DNA of 64,000 nucleotides from Tubulanus polymorphus (taxonomy: Eukaryota > Nemertea > Palaeonemertea > Tubulaniformes > Tubulanidae), in assembly GCF_964204645.1 (NCBI RefSeq), contig NC_134030.1, forward strand, positions 8,058,278 through 8,122,277, written 5' to 3'. Position numbers and translations under genes: made by a program. Positions 40,801-51,229 of this stretch are shown here, in pieces. Below the pieces are notes generated by a model. It did not search any database, had not been told where the DNA came from, and was given only the letters and a program-made list of their open reading frames with translations. Position 1 is the stretch's first letter, and every line of letters starts with the position of its first letter.

Positions 40801-42334
40801 AAAATATTTCAATAAGAATTAATCGTAATAATTTCATGTATATCAAGTTACCTTTTATGATTGCTTGGTTTCATTATAGGCGATTATCTTATTAGTTGAT
40901 TGGTTAATGAGTTCGATCCTAGATGGCTGTGCGCCGTTCAAGTTGGTTGATTTTTGATGAGTAGTTGTTCTCAAACTGGGTTTTTTCGCATAGTTGAAAT
41001 TAAGCTGCAATGATTAAAAGAAGATATTCAGTAATGACAAAATATCGCAATAAGAATTAATCGTAATAATTTCATTTATATCAAGTTACCTTTTATGATT
41101 GCTGGTTTCATTAAAGGCGATTATCTTATTAGTTGAAAGGTTAATGAGTTCGATCCTAGTTGGCTGTGTGCCGTTCAAGTTGGTTCATTTTTGACGAGTA
41201 GTTGTTCTCAAACTGGGTTTTTTCGCATAGTTGAAATTTAGCTGCATTGATAAAAAGAAGATATTCTGTAATGACAAAATATCGCAATAAGAATTAATCG
41301 TAATAATTTCATTTATATCAAGTTACCTTTCATGATTGCTTGGTTCGTTATCGGCGTGGATCATCTAAGTTGGTGGGTTAATAAGTTTGATTCAGTGGGC
41401 CTCATCTGTTCGCTGTTCCAGTTGGTTGATTTTGGACGAGTAGTTGTTCTCAAACTGGGTTTTTTCGCATAGTTGAAATTTAGCTGCAATGATTAAAAGA
41501 AGATATTCTGTAATGACAAAATATTTCAATAAGAATTAATCGTAATAATTTCATGTATATCAAGTTACCTTTTATGATTGCTGGTTTCATTATAGGCGAT
41601 TATCTTATTAGTTGAAAGGTTAATGAGTTCGATCGAGTTGGCTGTGCGCCGTTCACGTTGGTCGATTTTTGACGAGTAGTTGTTCCCAAACTGGGTTTTT
41701 TCGCATAGTTGAAATTTAGCTGCAATGATTAAAAGAAGATATCCTTTAATGACAAAATATTTCAATGAGAATTGATCGTAATAATTTCATGTATATCAAG
41801 TTACCTTTTATGATTGCTTGGTTCGTTATCGGCAATTATCTTATTAGTTAGTTGGTAAATGAGTTTGATTCTGGTGGCCTCATCTGTGCCCTGTACCAGT
41901 TGGTCGATTTTGGACGAGTAGCTGATCTCTAGCTGGGTTTCTTCTTATAGTTGAAATTTAGCTGCAATGATTAAAAGAAGATATCCTGCAGTGACCAAAT
42001 ATTTCAATAAGAATTAATCGTAATAATTTTATGTATATCAAGTTACCTTTTATGATTACTGGGTTCGTTATCGGTGTGGATTATTTAAAGTTTGTGCGTT
42101 AATGAGTTCGATTCTGTTGGCCCCATCTGTGTGCTGTTCAAGTTGGTCGATTTTGGGCGAGTAGTTGTTCTCGAGCTTCGTTTTTTCTCGGAGTTGAAAT
42201 TTAGCTGCAATGATCAAAATAGATATCCTGTAATGACAAAATATTTCATTCAGAATTTATTGCAATAATTCCAAATATATTAGTTACCTTTTGTGATTGC
42301 CGGGTTCATTATCGGTGAGGTCTCCTAAGTTGGT

Positions 42335-42480
42335 TGTCTAATTTTACATTTCTTTGCTCTTTTTTTGTGTAAATAGTCCGAAAGTTTACAAGGTTTAAGA
42401 TAATTTTGTCTAATTTTTACATTTCTTTGGTCTTTTTTTCATGTAAATAGTCTACTAAGTTTACTAATTTTAAATTTTTT
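42335..42480. repeat. 72-bp tandem duplication at the right edge of the satellite
   Basis: A block reading TTGTCTAATTTTACATTTCT and continuing through GTAAATAGTC occurs at about 42335 and again at about 42407 with small indels. It marks the transition from satellite to unrelated AT-rich sequence. Confidence 0.7.
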
Positions 42481-42879
42481 GTAGTTTAATGTTTTTTCAA
42501 AATCGGAAATCGAAGTACAGATATAGTTGTGTGATCGGCGGTTGATTTCACATAAATTTCTTTTTCTTTACATCCGAGCACACAATTGGGAAATTCAGTT
42601 CCGGTTCATTCAATTAATCTTCCAACCAGTCTGAACCGGCAAGCAACTGATTGGGGTCAATAAAGTTGACTGCCTATTTTAATACATCGAGATTTGGAAT
42701 ATCTATATTACAAGGATGAAGATCATTTTGTACATTTTATGACTAGTTTATTAGTAGTATAGCTGAAAAAAAGAGCAGAATCTTGTGAGCATAAAACCCT
42801 TTCGAATATCACTTATCATAATTAAGGTGTCAATTCATAATATAAGATCAGCAATGTGGACCGGTAAGTAGATTTTGAT

Positions 42880-45650
42880 AATAGTCAATTATTAAACAAT
42901 ATCTATATGAAATTCAACTCATATCGTAATTCATCTATATTCTAGATATCTAAGCAACGGTTGATTATTATAGTTTAAAACAATTCGACTAAAGCATCTA
43001 TAGTCATCTCTAGGAATACCAGAGTTACAAGAAATTTAGTAATGCATAATCAATCTTATCAAATTGTTTTTATACTGTTTCCCTATATACAATTCGATTG
43101 TCAGCTAAACCATGTTCATATTATCAAATTAACTTCATCGTCAATTAATAAACTTTAAGAGATATGTTTTCTACCCATAGGTGGTGACATCTGTGCCCAA
43201 TGTGTTATTCTAATCCATTCCAGTAATTCTAAATATTGCTCCTAATATATACAATGATCTTGTAATTATGATAATATAACTAACTGTGCGCTGCCAGCAT
43301 TGAGCACACTGATCCTGGTCAACATGGTTCTACAGATTTAAGAAACCTTGAATCATTCCAACGCCTTGACAAATCCAGAATTATGCAAAGCCTAAAAAGA
43401 TTCAATAAATCCCACGTCTAAGAGACAGAGTTTAAACACACCCTGTTTTCTTTAGATATCAACCAATCAGATTATACAGTTTTCTTATCAACCCCTACGG
43501 TTTAGATTTGAGCACTTTTACCTTATATGAAGATGCTAAATTAATCTTCATCTTAGATACCTAATCACTCAATTGATTTCCTAGCTATAATTTAAAATTG
43601 TCTCTGACAATATTTTATACGGGGCTTGATATTTCTACACGACAAGAATTTCAGATCTGGTTTCGATTGATCACTATTTCAAAATGCTTATTTTGCATCA
43701 GAGCTTTTGATATCTAGTTTGACTTATACAGAATTCCCCAAAACCTAACTGATTCAACAGATCCCACACACATATCACCCAGTTATGACGCAGGTGACAT
43801 TGCTCGATACAGTCGTCTCATCCACTGCACTATTTTTTAGATAATTTTCACTTATAATCATTACATTGAATTAATTTTAATTAATCTTCTAGATATCTAA
43901 GCGATCCGTTAATTAGTAATCATACTAGCTACATTTAAATAGTCAGTTGAATATGGAGCCTGATAAATCTACATGAGTAGAATTTCAGATGTGGTGAATT
44001 CATCACTATTATGAATTCATCAGAAATTAAGATAAAAGCACATTTAAGTGGTACATTAGAAATTGACTTAAAGCCGAATTGCTATATAATCTTTATTTCC
44101 CTTTTATAGTACACTGTGTATAAGGACCGAAAGACCTTGTTATGACCGGACCTCCCTGGTGCGGTGCAAGACATGATGCTAGAAAATAGTTTGAAGGAGA
44201 GGGGTTAGTAAAAGAGAGCTATTAGCAAGAGGAATAAGACCTAAGTTTAGGATAACCTGTCAGAATAAGGCTCTCAATCTGACATACACAGTGAAATTGA
44301 AATATTCTCCCTTCCAAATTCAGGAATGTATTTGTGCACGTACAGATTTGTTTTATCTCCCTTCCATCAGAAGTAAATCTGCGTGAAATGATTTTGGCAA
44401 TATGTATCAAAACTAATACAGCTGTATGAAGACACAATAGGTTCACTTAGATACAGATAAATAAATGTGCTCAGATACACATGTATCAACTACATTTTAA
44501 ATGTCCATGAACCTGAATGAAAAACAATTTCACATAACATATTGAATTTACCTTAATTGTAGATATCTAATAGTAATATATTAATGAGTTATTCACCTTT
44601 GATTCTCAGTTAAACAATATCTATTATGCATAACTTGACACACAGTATGGCTTTTAGATGAATCAGTTAGGTGTAGGTAAATTTTGGCTATTGTGAAGAA
44701 CATGACTAGTTGCCATAAGCACGGCAGTTGGAGATGTAAATACCGATCAGTCGATGAGACTGATTCAGATGTGCTTATACATATATCAGCTATATTTAAA
44801 ATTTCAGTACTACGACATTTATATAATGGGCCTGTATTACTTACCGTATAAATAGTTTTTGATCTTAGAAATATTGAATTCATCTTAATTGTGGATCTAA
44901 GCCATTGGTTAATGAGCAATTTTTCCTAGCTATACATGATAATTGTCAATTAAACAATAATCATAGCGCAAAACAAGGTACAGAGTATGGCTGTTGGGAA
45001 TGATTTTAACCAATTAAAGCTTTGTTTTATTCTAGATTTGTCAAAATGCTGAGACCTAATCACAGTTTCTAAAAGACACGCCCGCAGTCCATAGTTTCCC
45101 CATATATATTACACCAGATCTTGATAGAGCCCAAGACACTATTTTATACATCTTTCCCCCAGAAATTCATTAATGCAATGGGTAAAGCAGCATATAATAT
45201 ATACTGTAAAGTGCCTGAATGTTTATAAATGTATCAATATACTTTTGTAAAAAAATCTATTAACTGACGATAAAGTTTGATTGATATATATCTTTACAGG
45301 TAAAGCCAGCCTAAATGTATATGGGGCCCTAAAATATCTACACCAGAAGAGTTTCACGTCAAACATTTTAAGATATTGAATGATTGCTAATATCTAAGCG
45401 ATTGGTTATCTTGATTGTCAGTTAAACAAGCCATACGAGGCCTGAAATATCTACGGTACATTTGAAAAATTTCACATTAGATATTGAATTTATCTTAATT
45501 GTACAAATCTTTTAATCAATAACTGACCAATCTTCATTTTAATTATCAGACCAAAGAATATTCAAGGGACCTCACTCAATCATTTCGTCTAATATTGTAA
45601 ATATTCAAGCAATCATTGCCCTAACTATATTTCAATTTACTTTTAATAAT
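42880..45650. repeat. Strongly decayed tandem repeat (about 300-400 bp spacing)
   Basis: Blocks such as TAGATATCTAAGCGATTGGT, CCTAGCTATA, AATTGTCAGTTAAACAATA, GGCCTGAAATATCTAC and AGAATTTCAGAT recur in the same order at roughly 42945, 43550, 43890, 44560, 44890 and 45380. Copies are heavily diverged and carry indels. Some contain GATTGGTTAATGAG followed by TCCTAGCTA, resembling the GATTGGTTAATGAG...TCCTAGTTAGCTG of the type-B satellite monomer, so the two families may be related. Open frames here (for example 44593-44919, minus) show no known domain and I treat them as chance. Confidence 0.5.
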
Positions 45651-45738
45651 ATACCGGCCATAGAGCTTCAATAAAGTAGTGCGGAGATGGTTAGCTTGAC
45701 CAGCGTCTCTATCCTCACCAGTGCCTATGCATTCTACC

Positions 45739-46077
45739 CTAGATATGAAAAATCAACTTAGCTTTATGTATGTATGCATTCCTGTTGCCATGCAGGATGA
45801 GACTGCCAGGTTTGGTTGCGGCAGGTCTTTCGGTGTTTGGTTCATTCAACGTGGAGTCTTTTGTGGGCACTTCTAGTGGGTAGATTTTAGATGGGCCTTT
45901 CCGGATAAACCTAAAATGAGTAAAAGAATGTTATTCTGTAGTTACACTATCCTTTCTGTATCATACATCGTAATTTACACATATATCAACTTAACTTTCA
46001 ATATTGCTGAGTTCAGTGTTCTTTTTTCGCCATCTTCTGTAGTCGCCTTCAGCATCTTCTTTTTCATCTTGGGAGTC
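45739..46077 (-). pseudogene. Two exons of an unidentified small gene with a mutated splice donor
   Basis: An acceptor (polypyrimidine tract ending in TTTCATTTCAG) precedes an 83-nt exon (46077-45995) reading DSQDEKEDAEGDYRRWRKKN and on to LSNIE, ending with two bases AG. A second acceptor (CTTTTACTCATTTTAG) precedes a terminal exon (45910-45739) whose only long frame starts FIRKGPSKIYPLEVPTKDS and ends with TAG after 56 residues. The frames join exactly if the first exon ends at AG, giving Arg at the junction. The donor there reads TTAAGT instead of GTAAGT, a single-base loss of the GT, so splicing at this point should fail. The alternative GT one base earlier shifts the frame into a stop. 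The product is acidic and basic by turns and belongs to no family I recognise. The exon/intron junction resembles the satellite monomer. Confidence 0.45.
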
Positions 46078-46117
46078 CTGAAATGAAAAAAAAGAGAAGA
46101 GCGATGAAAAACCTGGT

Positions 46118-46345
46118 ACGGAACAAAACTAATGTCCGAAAGCTTTTCAGCTCTCCGTCGCTGGTCACATGCCGAGAACACCAGACAAAGAGCCAGCCAG
46201 GAATATACTGCCCTCTACACGCCCTCACACAGAACACGAAAACCAGGATGACGACGCCTTACTTTCACCATTTACCGACAGGGTGTGCCGGGTGACGTCA
46301 GTAACTGACAAACCTATCAAATTACCCAAGCCAAAAATAGGGCAG
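46118..46345 (+). repeat. Left arm of a fold-back; LINE-tail-like coding remnant
   Basis: About 225 bp here are the imperfect reverse complement of 46692-46925. Across one frame change this arm encodes NKTNVRK, then PDKEPARN, then STRPHTEHENQDDDA and LLSP. The equivalent residues are conserved in the other arm, so the two were once the same coding segment. The damage (frameshift near 46165) marks it as non-functional. Confidence 0.55.
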
Positions 46346-46374
46346 CGCAACTGGATTGCCCGCACTAGCACTCA

Positions 46375-46680
46375 AAGGAAGACAAGACTTAGCCCTGCCC
46401 GAAGCAACCCACGCGGAATCAATGAATACTAACGCTCAAAGGAAGACAGGAAAATCAATCCCTGCCCGAAGCAATCCCTTAAAAGGAATCAATGAATGCT
46501 AGCATGCAAGCGATCCCGCAGTGAATCAATGAATCTCAGCACGCAAAGGAAGACAGGGAAATAAATCCCTGCCCGAAGCAATCCCTTAAAAGGAATCAAT
46601 GAATGCTAGAACGCAAAGGAAGACAAGACTAAATCTTTGGCCGAAGCAATTCCTGAAAAGGAATCAATGAATACTAGTAG
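46375..46680. repeat. Minisatellite-like repeat in the loop of the fold-back
   Basis: About five imperfect units of 50-75 bp carry CAAAGGAAGACA, CCCTGCCCGAAGCAATCCC and GGAATCAATGAATGCTAG. The units lie between the two inverted arms at 46118-46345 and 46692-46925 and are all in the same orientation. Confidence 0.8.
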
Positions 46681-46691
46681 ACAGTCCAGCT

Positions 46692-46925
46692 TTACCACTC
46701 CATTTTTAACCTTTGCAATCCGACCGACTTGCCCGTCATTGACGTCACCCAGCACGCTCTGTTGATACGTGGGGAGAGTGAGGCCTCGTCATCCTGGTTT
46801 TCGTGTTCCGTATGAGGGCATGTAGAGGGCAGCCATTTCCTGACCGACTCTTTGTCTGACATCCTCGACATGTGACCGGTGAAGGAGAGCCGACGCTTTC
46901 GGACATTAGTTTTGTTCCAGCAAAC
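46692..46925 (-). pseudogene. Right arm of the fold-back; LINE C-terminal-like fragment
   Basis: The minus strand is open and reads NKTNVRKRRLSFTGHMSRM, then SDKESVRKWL, STCPHTEHENQDD and finally TGKSVGLQRLKMEW before a TAA. The pattern R(K/R)RRL.F.GH..R and, about 45 residues on, TG.....LQ.L resembles the C-terminal tail of invertebrate non-LTR retrotransposon polyproteins (RRRL.(F/W).GH..R ... TG). This is a family resemblance judged by eye. It pairs with the inverted copy 46118-46345. Confidence 0.4.
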
Positions 46926-46997
46926 GTTGAAATTCGACAGAGAAATCGGCCCTGAAAAATAAAACGGATTAAACCCTGAAAAATAGAACGGATTAGT

Positions 46998-47135
46998 TAA
47001 CACGGAACAGCACAGGACAGTACGGAGACGAACAGTAACACATAAAACATAAAGACGTCGTTCCTCAGGAAGCAGGAACAGGAGCAGGAGCGGGAGCGCA
47101 GCGAAGATCACCAGGAGGAGAATCCACAGTAGCAT
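46998..47135 (-). CDS. Candidate first exon with a membrane anchor or signal segment
   Basis: From an ATG at 47133-47135 (minus strand) the frame reads MLLWILLLVIFAALPLLLL followed by PEERR, a 22-residue hydrophobic helix and then a basic stop-transfer-like stretch. The frame stays open into the fold-back arm through repeated TTTTCAG acceptor-like sites (about 46955 and 46980). It could be the 5' exon of the two-exon model at 45739-46077, giving a small single-pass membrane protein, but no clear GT donor in the required phase was found. The low-complexity leucine run could also be fortuitous. Confidence 0.25.
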
Positions 47136-47199
47136 GTTCACAGTGTGAGTAAGCTGAGGTGAATGGCCTATGCTTGTGTACACCGTGGTCAGCCGGTGA

Positions 47200-48767
47200 C
47201 GTATTCAATAGCGCGTATAACTGATATCAACAACTCTGAAAAACCGCAATTGTGTCCCTATTGTTGAATGGTTTTACATTATGAAAGGTTCCACCACCGG
47301 GTTGAATACGCGCCAGTAGCCAGCTGAACAATATAGTGGAGGAACTTTAATAAGGCCATGAAATAAATAAATAACTTGATATCCAACCTGCCAACAGCTA
47401 CTTCCGAATTTTATAGCCGCCGCCTGCTTTTTTTTCTTAAATTCTAGAATAATTTATAAATTATACCGACCGATAGCTCTTCAGTTAAAGATTCACACCA
47501 ACACAGGTCTTCATATCAAAGAAACCGCGTAAACATTTACTAATGAAATTAGTTTATTAGTCACAACTACGTAAGGACAGTTCATGCACCCCAAGATAAC
47601 TAACTCACACCATGCACGAGGAAAGCGGTCTATTTGAGGCATTGGGGGAAAACCCACTAATACATGTATTCATGATTAATCATCATTCATAGGGCCTACT
47701 GTTATCACGGAATCCCGTCAATAGACAGATTTTCATTTTTTTTAAACTCCTTGATTCAATTGAGGGGAGACATATTAGGCTTTTTTTAAATACTTGGAGC
47801 ACTGAACTTCTGAAATTCTGCCAAAAAACTTCATGTTTACCACTCATAATTTGAAAAAAAAAAACAAATTGTTTTCTTTAATTTTGATACTGGATTAAAC
47901 GGAACATCATCATGTAAATTTAGGAAAGTACATATTAGAATTTCGTTTCTTGTTCCAATTTACTCTTATCCCATTTTTGATTTTGGTCATAGAGTATGGC
48001 GGTATCAAATCATGCTTACAGGGTCAGTCTGTCCATGAGGATACCAGTTGTGATTAGTCAGACAAGTCATGATTAGGCATTGATACAATTCACTAAGTGA
48101 AAAAGTGCCACCTGCCACTTTTTCCGCATTAAGTGTTAAATTCTACTTAAGCCTACAAAAATCATGTCATCATTGATGCCGGTCCTCTGATAGAAGAAAA
48201 ATAAACTCAAAAGAACCATTCAGTAAATGATAATAATAATATTGAGTTTATTAAATCACAATGCAATAAAAGTGGTAATTTTCAATTTGCCTCGCACAAA
48301 TTCATACGCTCACTGTTGTAATGTGGTCACAATTCTCTGGTGAAATTAATCCCTTAAGTTCCTAATCTTTGTTTCTTGGTGAAATAATGTACGTTCGATA
48401 TTGAACCTCGCCATCAATGACTCTCGCCTTTCTTTCCCACTACCAGAAATAATAAAAAGAAAGTATTTCTTAGTGGTTAATTATTGATGTCGAAAAGTCT
48501 GTACAGTCTTTGAATTTAGAAAATTATACAGCGAAACCACGTTGCAACCAACTTCAGGGCACTAGAAAATCTGTTAGTTATAACTCGTTATATCAAGTAT
48601 GGAAATAATTGATATTGTCTTATCTGGAATGGAATTCTAGTTTTGTATTAACTGATAAATTGTTAAAACGAGGTTCCGCTGTAAAAAGAGTTCTACAGAT
48701 GGTGAAAATATCTCAGAATTCATTGTCTCAAAATTGAGGTTGGAATTCCAAATAAATCTGTGACTGA
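47200..48767. other. AT-rich intergenic stretch, nothing recognised
   Basis: No exon chain, tRNA-like element or clear repeat was found in about 1.5 kb up to the target duplication of the Polinton-like element. Poly-T and poly-A runs (about 47430, 47740, 47860) and a run of ATAATA around 48230 are the only notable features. Confidence 0.5.
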
Positions 48768-48773
48768 AATATC
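48768..48773. repeat. Left target-site duplication AATATC
   Basis: AATATC lies immediately before the terminal AGTAATAGGG of the element and is repeated exactly at 56968-56973, immediately after the terminal CCCCTATTACT. A 6-bp duplication is characteristic of Polintons/Mavericks. Confidence 0.85.
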
Positions 48774-48961
48774 AGTAATAGGGATAATAGGCTTTCAGAT
48801 CAAAGGTCGAAGGGTCGAGTGAGTAAAAAATGAAAATAACAATAATTTCCAGTTGAATTAGTCGCGCACACTCCTAATTCAACTGGAAATTATTGTTATT
48901 TTCATTTTTTACTCACTCGCCCCTTCAACCTTTAACCTGAAAGCCTATTATCCCTATTACT
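48774..48961. repeat. Left terminal palindrome: two facing terminal repeats
   Basis: The first 88 bases (AGTAATAGGGATAATAGGC to CCAGTTGAATTAG) are followed by an 11-base loop and then their near-perfect reverse complement, ending CCTATTATCCCTATTACT at 48961. Single-stranded, this would fold into one long hairpin. The inner copy of the terminal repeat abuts the internal body beginning CTTAAAATA. Confidence 0.9.
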
Positions 48962-49211
48962 CTTAAAATATTCATATATATATAAACATAATTTACATGA
49001 ATAACATTTAAATTGACAGATTATTCAATATAAAAGTGTAAGCTCTTATAGAATAGATATATAGATATATTTACAACATTATTTCAATATTTATATTTGT
49101 ATGAGTTAGATTTTTAAACATTAAAAGTGTTAGTAAAGTGTGATTGAAATAATACATGATATAAATCATTGAACTTCTAAAATCAATTTTAATAAAAAAT
49201 TTAGTATTAAA

Positions 49212-49499
49212 ATGGAAGCAAATAAGTACTACTGCCCAACATGTAATATCAATATAGATAAATCCCAAAAATCAAGACACAATAAAACTAAAACACATTT
49301 AGAGAATAAATTGAAACTAGAATATAAAGATGATATATTAGAAACTAAATTAGATGAATTAAAGAATGAAAAAGAAACATATAAATGTGATACATGTAAT
49401 CAATCATTCAGTGATAAAAGATATTATAAAGAACATTTAAAATCTAAAAGTCATATTAGTATTAAGAATAATGACATTTTAAGGAATGAAAAAGGATGA
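49212..49499 (+). pseudogene. C2H2 zinc-finger protein, 3'-truncated copy
   Basis: The 95-residue frame holds two C2H2-type fingers: C8-x2-C11-x11-H23-x5-H29 and C59-x2-C62-x12-H75-x5-H81, separated by a Lys/Glu-rich helix. In the right arm the same gene continues for another 180 or so residues and ends with a CxC-type finger. Here a deletion near 49470-49530 removes that part and the frame ends in unrelated residues. The family role in Polintons and large DNA viruses is unknown; DNA binding is the natural inference. The start ATG follows an AT-rich leader identical in both arms. Confidence 0.7.
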
Positions 49500-49566
49500 C
49501 GTTAGTCGAAGAAATGGAAGAGGATTCTAAAATGTTAATCAATTTTAATAAAAATATATATTATAA

Positions 49567-50371
49567 ATGGAGGAACAATCACAAGCTATAAATATAAACA
49601 ATAATGGTGTAATAAATATATATCAGAAGACATGTTATAAGTGTAAAATAAATAAGCCATTTACAGAATTTAATAAACATAAAAAAACTAAAGATGGTAA
49701 AAGTTGTTATTGCAAAACTTGTAATAAACTATATAATAAACAATATCGAGCAAATAATCCAGAAAAATATAAAGAAAAAGATAAACAATGGAGAGAAAAT
49801 AATCCAGAAAAGTGGAAAGTTTATAATAAACAATGGAGAGAAAATCACCCAGAATATATGAGAGAATGGAGAGAAAATCACCCAGAATATATGAGGGAAT
49901 GGAGGGAAAATAATAGAGAGAATATTAACAATTATCAAAATGAAAAATATCAAACAGATCTAAATTTTAAAATGAAAAAAATGTTTGATAAATAGATTAA
50001 CACAATTATTCAGTAAAGAAAACCACTCAGTTACACTAGCACATTTATTGGATTGTTCAGATAAATTCTTCAAATCATGGATAATATTTCAATTCGATGA
50101 TAAAATGAATATAAATAATTATGGTAATTATTTTCATATTGATCATGTGTTGCCTATTTCTAAATTTGACATGAATGATGAATATGATAAAAAGTTAATT
50201 TGGAATTGGAAAAACCTGAGACCTCTTGAAAAGAAGGAAAATATGATTAAACATGACAAACTAGATTTACAGTTATATTTAGAACAGTTAACAAAAGTAA
50301 AGAAATGCATTGAATTATGGAACAATAATCCAAATAATGAACAATACGTTGAATCTTTATTGAGTGGTTAA
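49567..50371 (+). pseudogene. HNH endonuclease with N-terminal zinc ribbon, split by a frameshift
   Basis: The first part (49567-49995, 142 codons) has a zinc-ribbon-like C23-x2-C26 ... C49-x2-C52 and then tandem copies of a WREN(N/H)PE motif (about five), a layout known from phage and giant-virus HNH homing-type nucleases. The second part (from about 49985, another frame, to 50371) carries the HNH core HIDHVLP, then WNWKNLRPL and an Asn six residues later. The two frames overlap around 49985-49995, so one small indel there separates ribbon from nuclease. The right-arm copy has the nuclease part but has lost the WREN repeats. The role is probably DNA cleavage during spread or recombination of the element (inference). 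Confidence 0.7.
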
Positions 50372-50630
50372 AGATTAATATATCTCAAATAAAATATATT
50401 AAAAAAACAATAACTTCAACTAGCCATTATTTCTATTTTAATTTTTAATATTTTCTTTTACAATTCTTTTCAAAAGAGAATACTTTATATCGCAAATGAA
50501 AAATACTAAAAAAACAATAACTAATACTAAAATTCTTTACAACTAACTAAGTTAGTATTAATCTAAAGAGATGCTGGTATCATTTTATAATACTTATATT
50601 TTTTTTTCTTATTAAATTTCTCTAATATAA

Positions 50631-51229
50631 ATGTCAAAGAAATCGAGTAAGAATAGTATTGATATTGAAAAGACATTAGATGATTTGGGTATAAGTGATA
50701 ATAAAGATACAGTTGTAACTAATTGTGCTCAAGTGAATTGTTATATAGATTATGAATACTATTTATATTGTAAACACTAGGATTATTAATTGCTGGCGGG
50801 AAATCTAAGGATTTCTTGGGAAAAATTTTAACTTATCAAGAACTAGATGCTATGAAACCCGATAAAGTAATAAAATATTTTAAGATTTATGAAGAAGCAA
50901 GATTAGCCCGAATAAATGATTCTATTTCAGATGGTATTGTCAAATGTTATTCTAAGTTATGTAACCAGTTAATACCAATTAATGATGAAAATAAATTATA
51001 TAGTGATTTAAAAAATGACTATTTAGTTATGACTGAATTAAAAAAATGGGTTGGTTATGCTTCATTCCAATTAGGATCGGTTATGACATTAATTTCTACT
51101 GGTGTCATAACATTTTCGAATATCAAGCCTATGGAATATAAATCAGGTAAGAACGAAACAGATGTACTACAACCAAACGTCGAAACAGAAAATGAATCAG
51201 AACAAAAATTAACTAAATTAAATGAGTGA
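50631..51229 (+). pseudogene. Unassigned 200-residue element protein, frameshifted copy
   Basis: The ATG at 50631 matches the start of the intact right-arm gene (54104-54706). Here a small deletion near 50778 introduces a stop after about 49 residues, and the frame resumes to 51229. The 3' end overlaps the next gene by 8 nt (ATGAGTGA). The part after the break keeps the features of the intact copy, including FKIYEEARLARIN and a hydrophobic stretch, GYASFQLGSVMTLISTGVI. No family was recognised; a structural or membrane-associated role is only a guess. Confidence 0.65.

Larger units (their letters stand above)
8990..42330. repeat. 33-kb satellite array of 237/243-bp monomers with embedded splice-like signals
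   Basis: About 139 head-to-tail monomers were counted by period. The conserved block is TAGCTGCAATGATTAAAAGA, then TTCAATAAGAATTAATCGTA, then TATATCAAGTTACCTTTTAT. Two monomer types share this block and differ in the rest. Type A (about 243 bp) carries TTGGCCTCATCTGTTCGCTG. Type B (about 237 bp) carries TTATTAGTTGATTGG and AGTTGCCTGT. They alternate A-B in much of the array. Monomers at both edges (9000-9700, 41800-42330) are the most diverged, as usual for satellites. On the minus strand the conserved block reads as GTAACTTG ... CATTACAG ... CATTGCAG, with 85 nt from donor-like GT to the last AG. Minus-strand open frames of 60-78 codons recur, but homopolymer indels and stops break them, so I do not call proteins. 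Confidence 0.95.

Noticed and set aside
8990-42330. Recurrent minus-strand open frames of 60-78 codons in the satellite as a repeated protein gene
   Set aside because: Frames are confined to single monomers, rely on non-ATG starts in several cases, and are broken by A-run indels in neighbouring monomers. They recur only because the DNA recurs.
8990-42330. CRISPR-like array
   Set aside because: There is no constant short repeat with unique spacers. The whole 237/243-bp unit is repeated, in an animal genome.
44222-44919. Two minus-strand frames (74 and 108 codons) as genes
   Set aside because: They lie in decayed tandem repeats and show no recognisable domain or exon signals.
49071-49268. 65-codon frame present in both arms of the element (also 56297-56494)
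   Set aside because: It is antisense to the zinc-finger start and leader. Its presence in both arms follows from the inverted duplication.
49729-49953. 74-codon minus-strand frame rich in Phe/Ile/Pro
   Set aside because: It is the antisense shadow of the WREN(N/H)PE repeats in the HNH gene.
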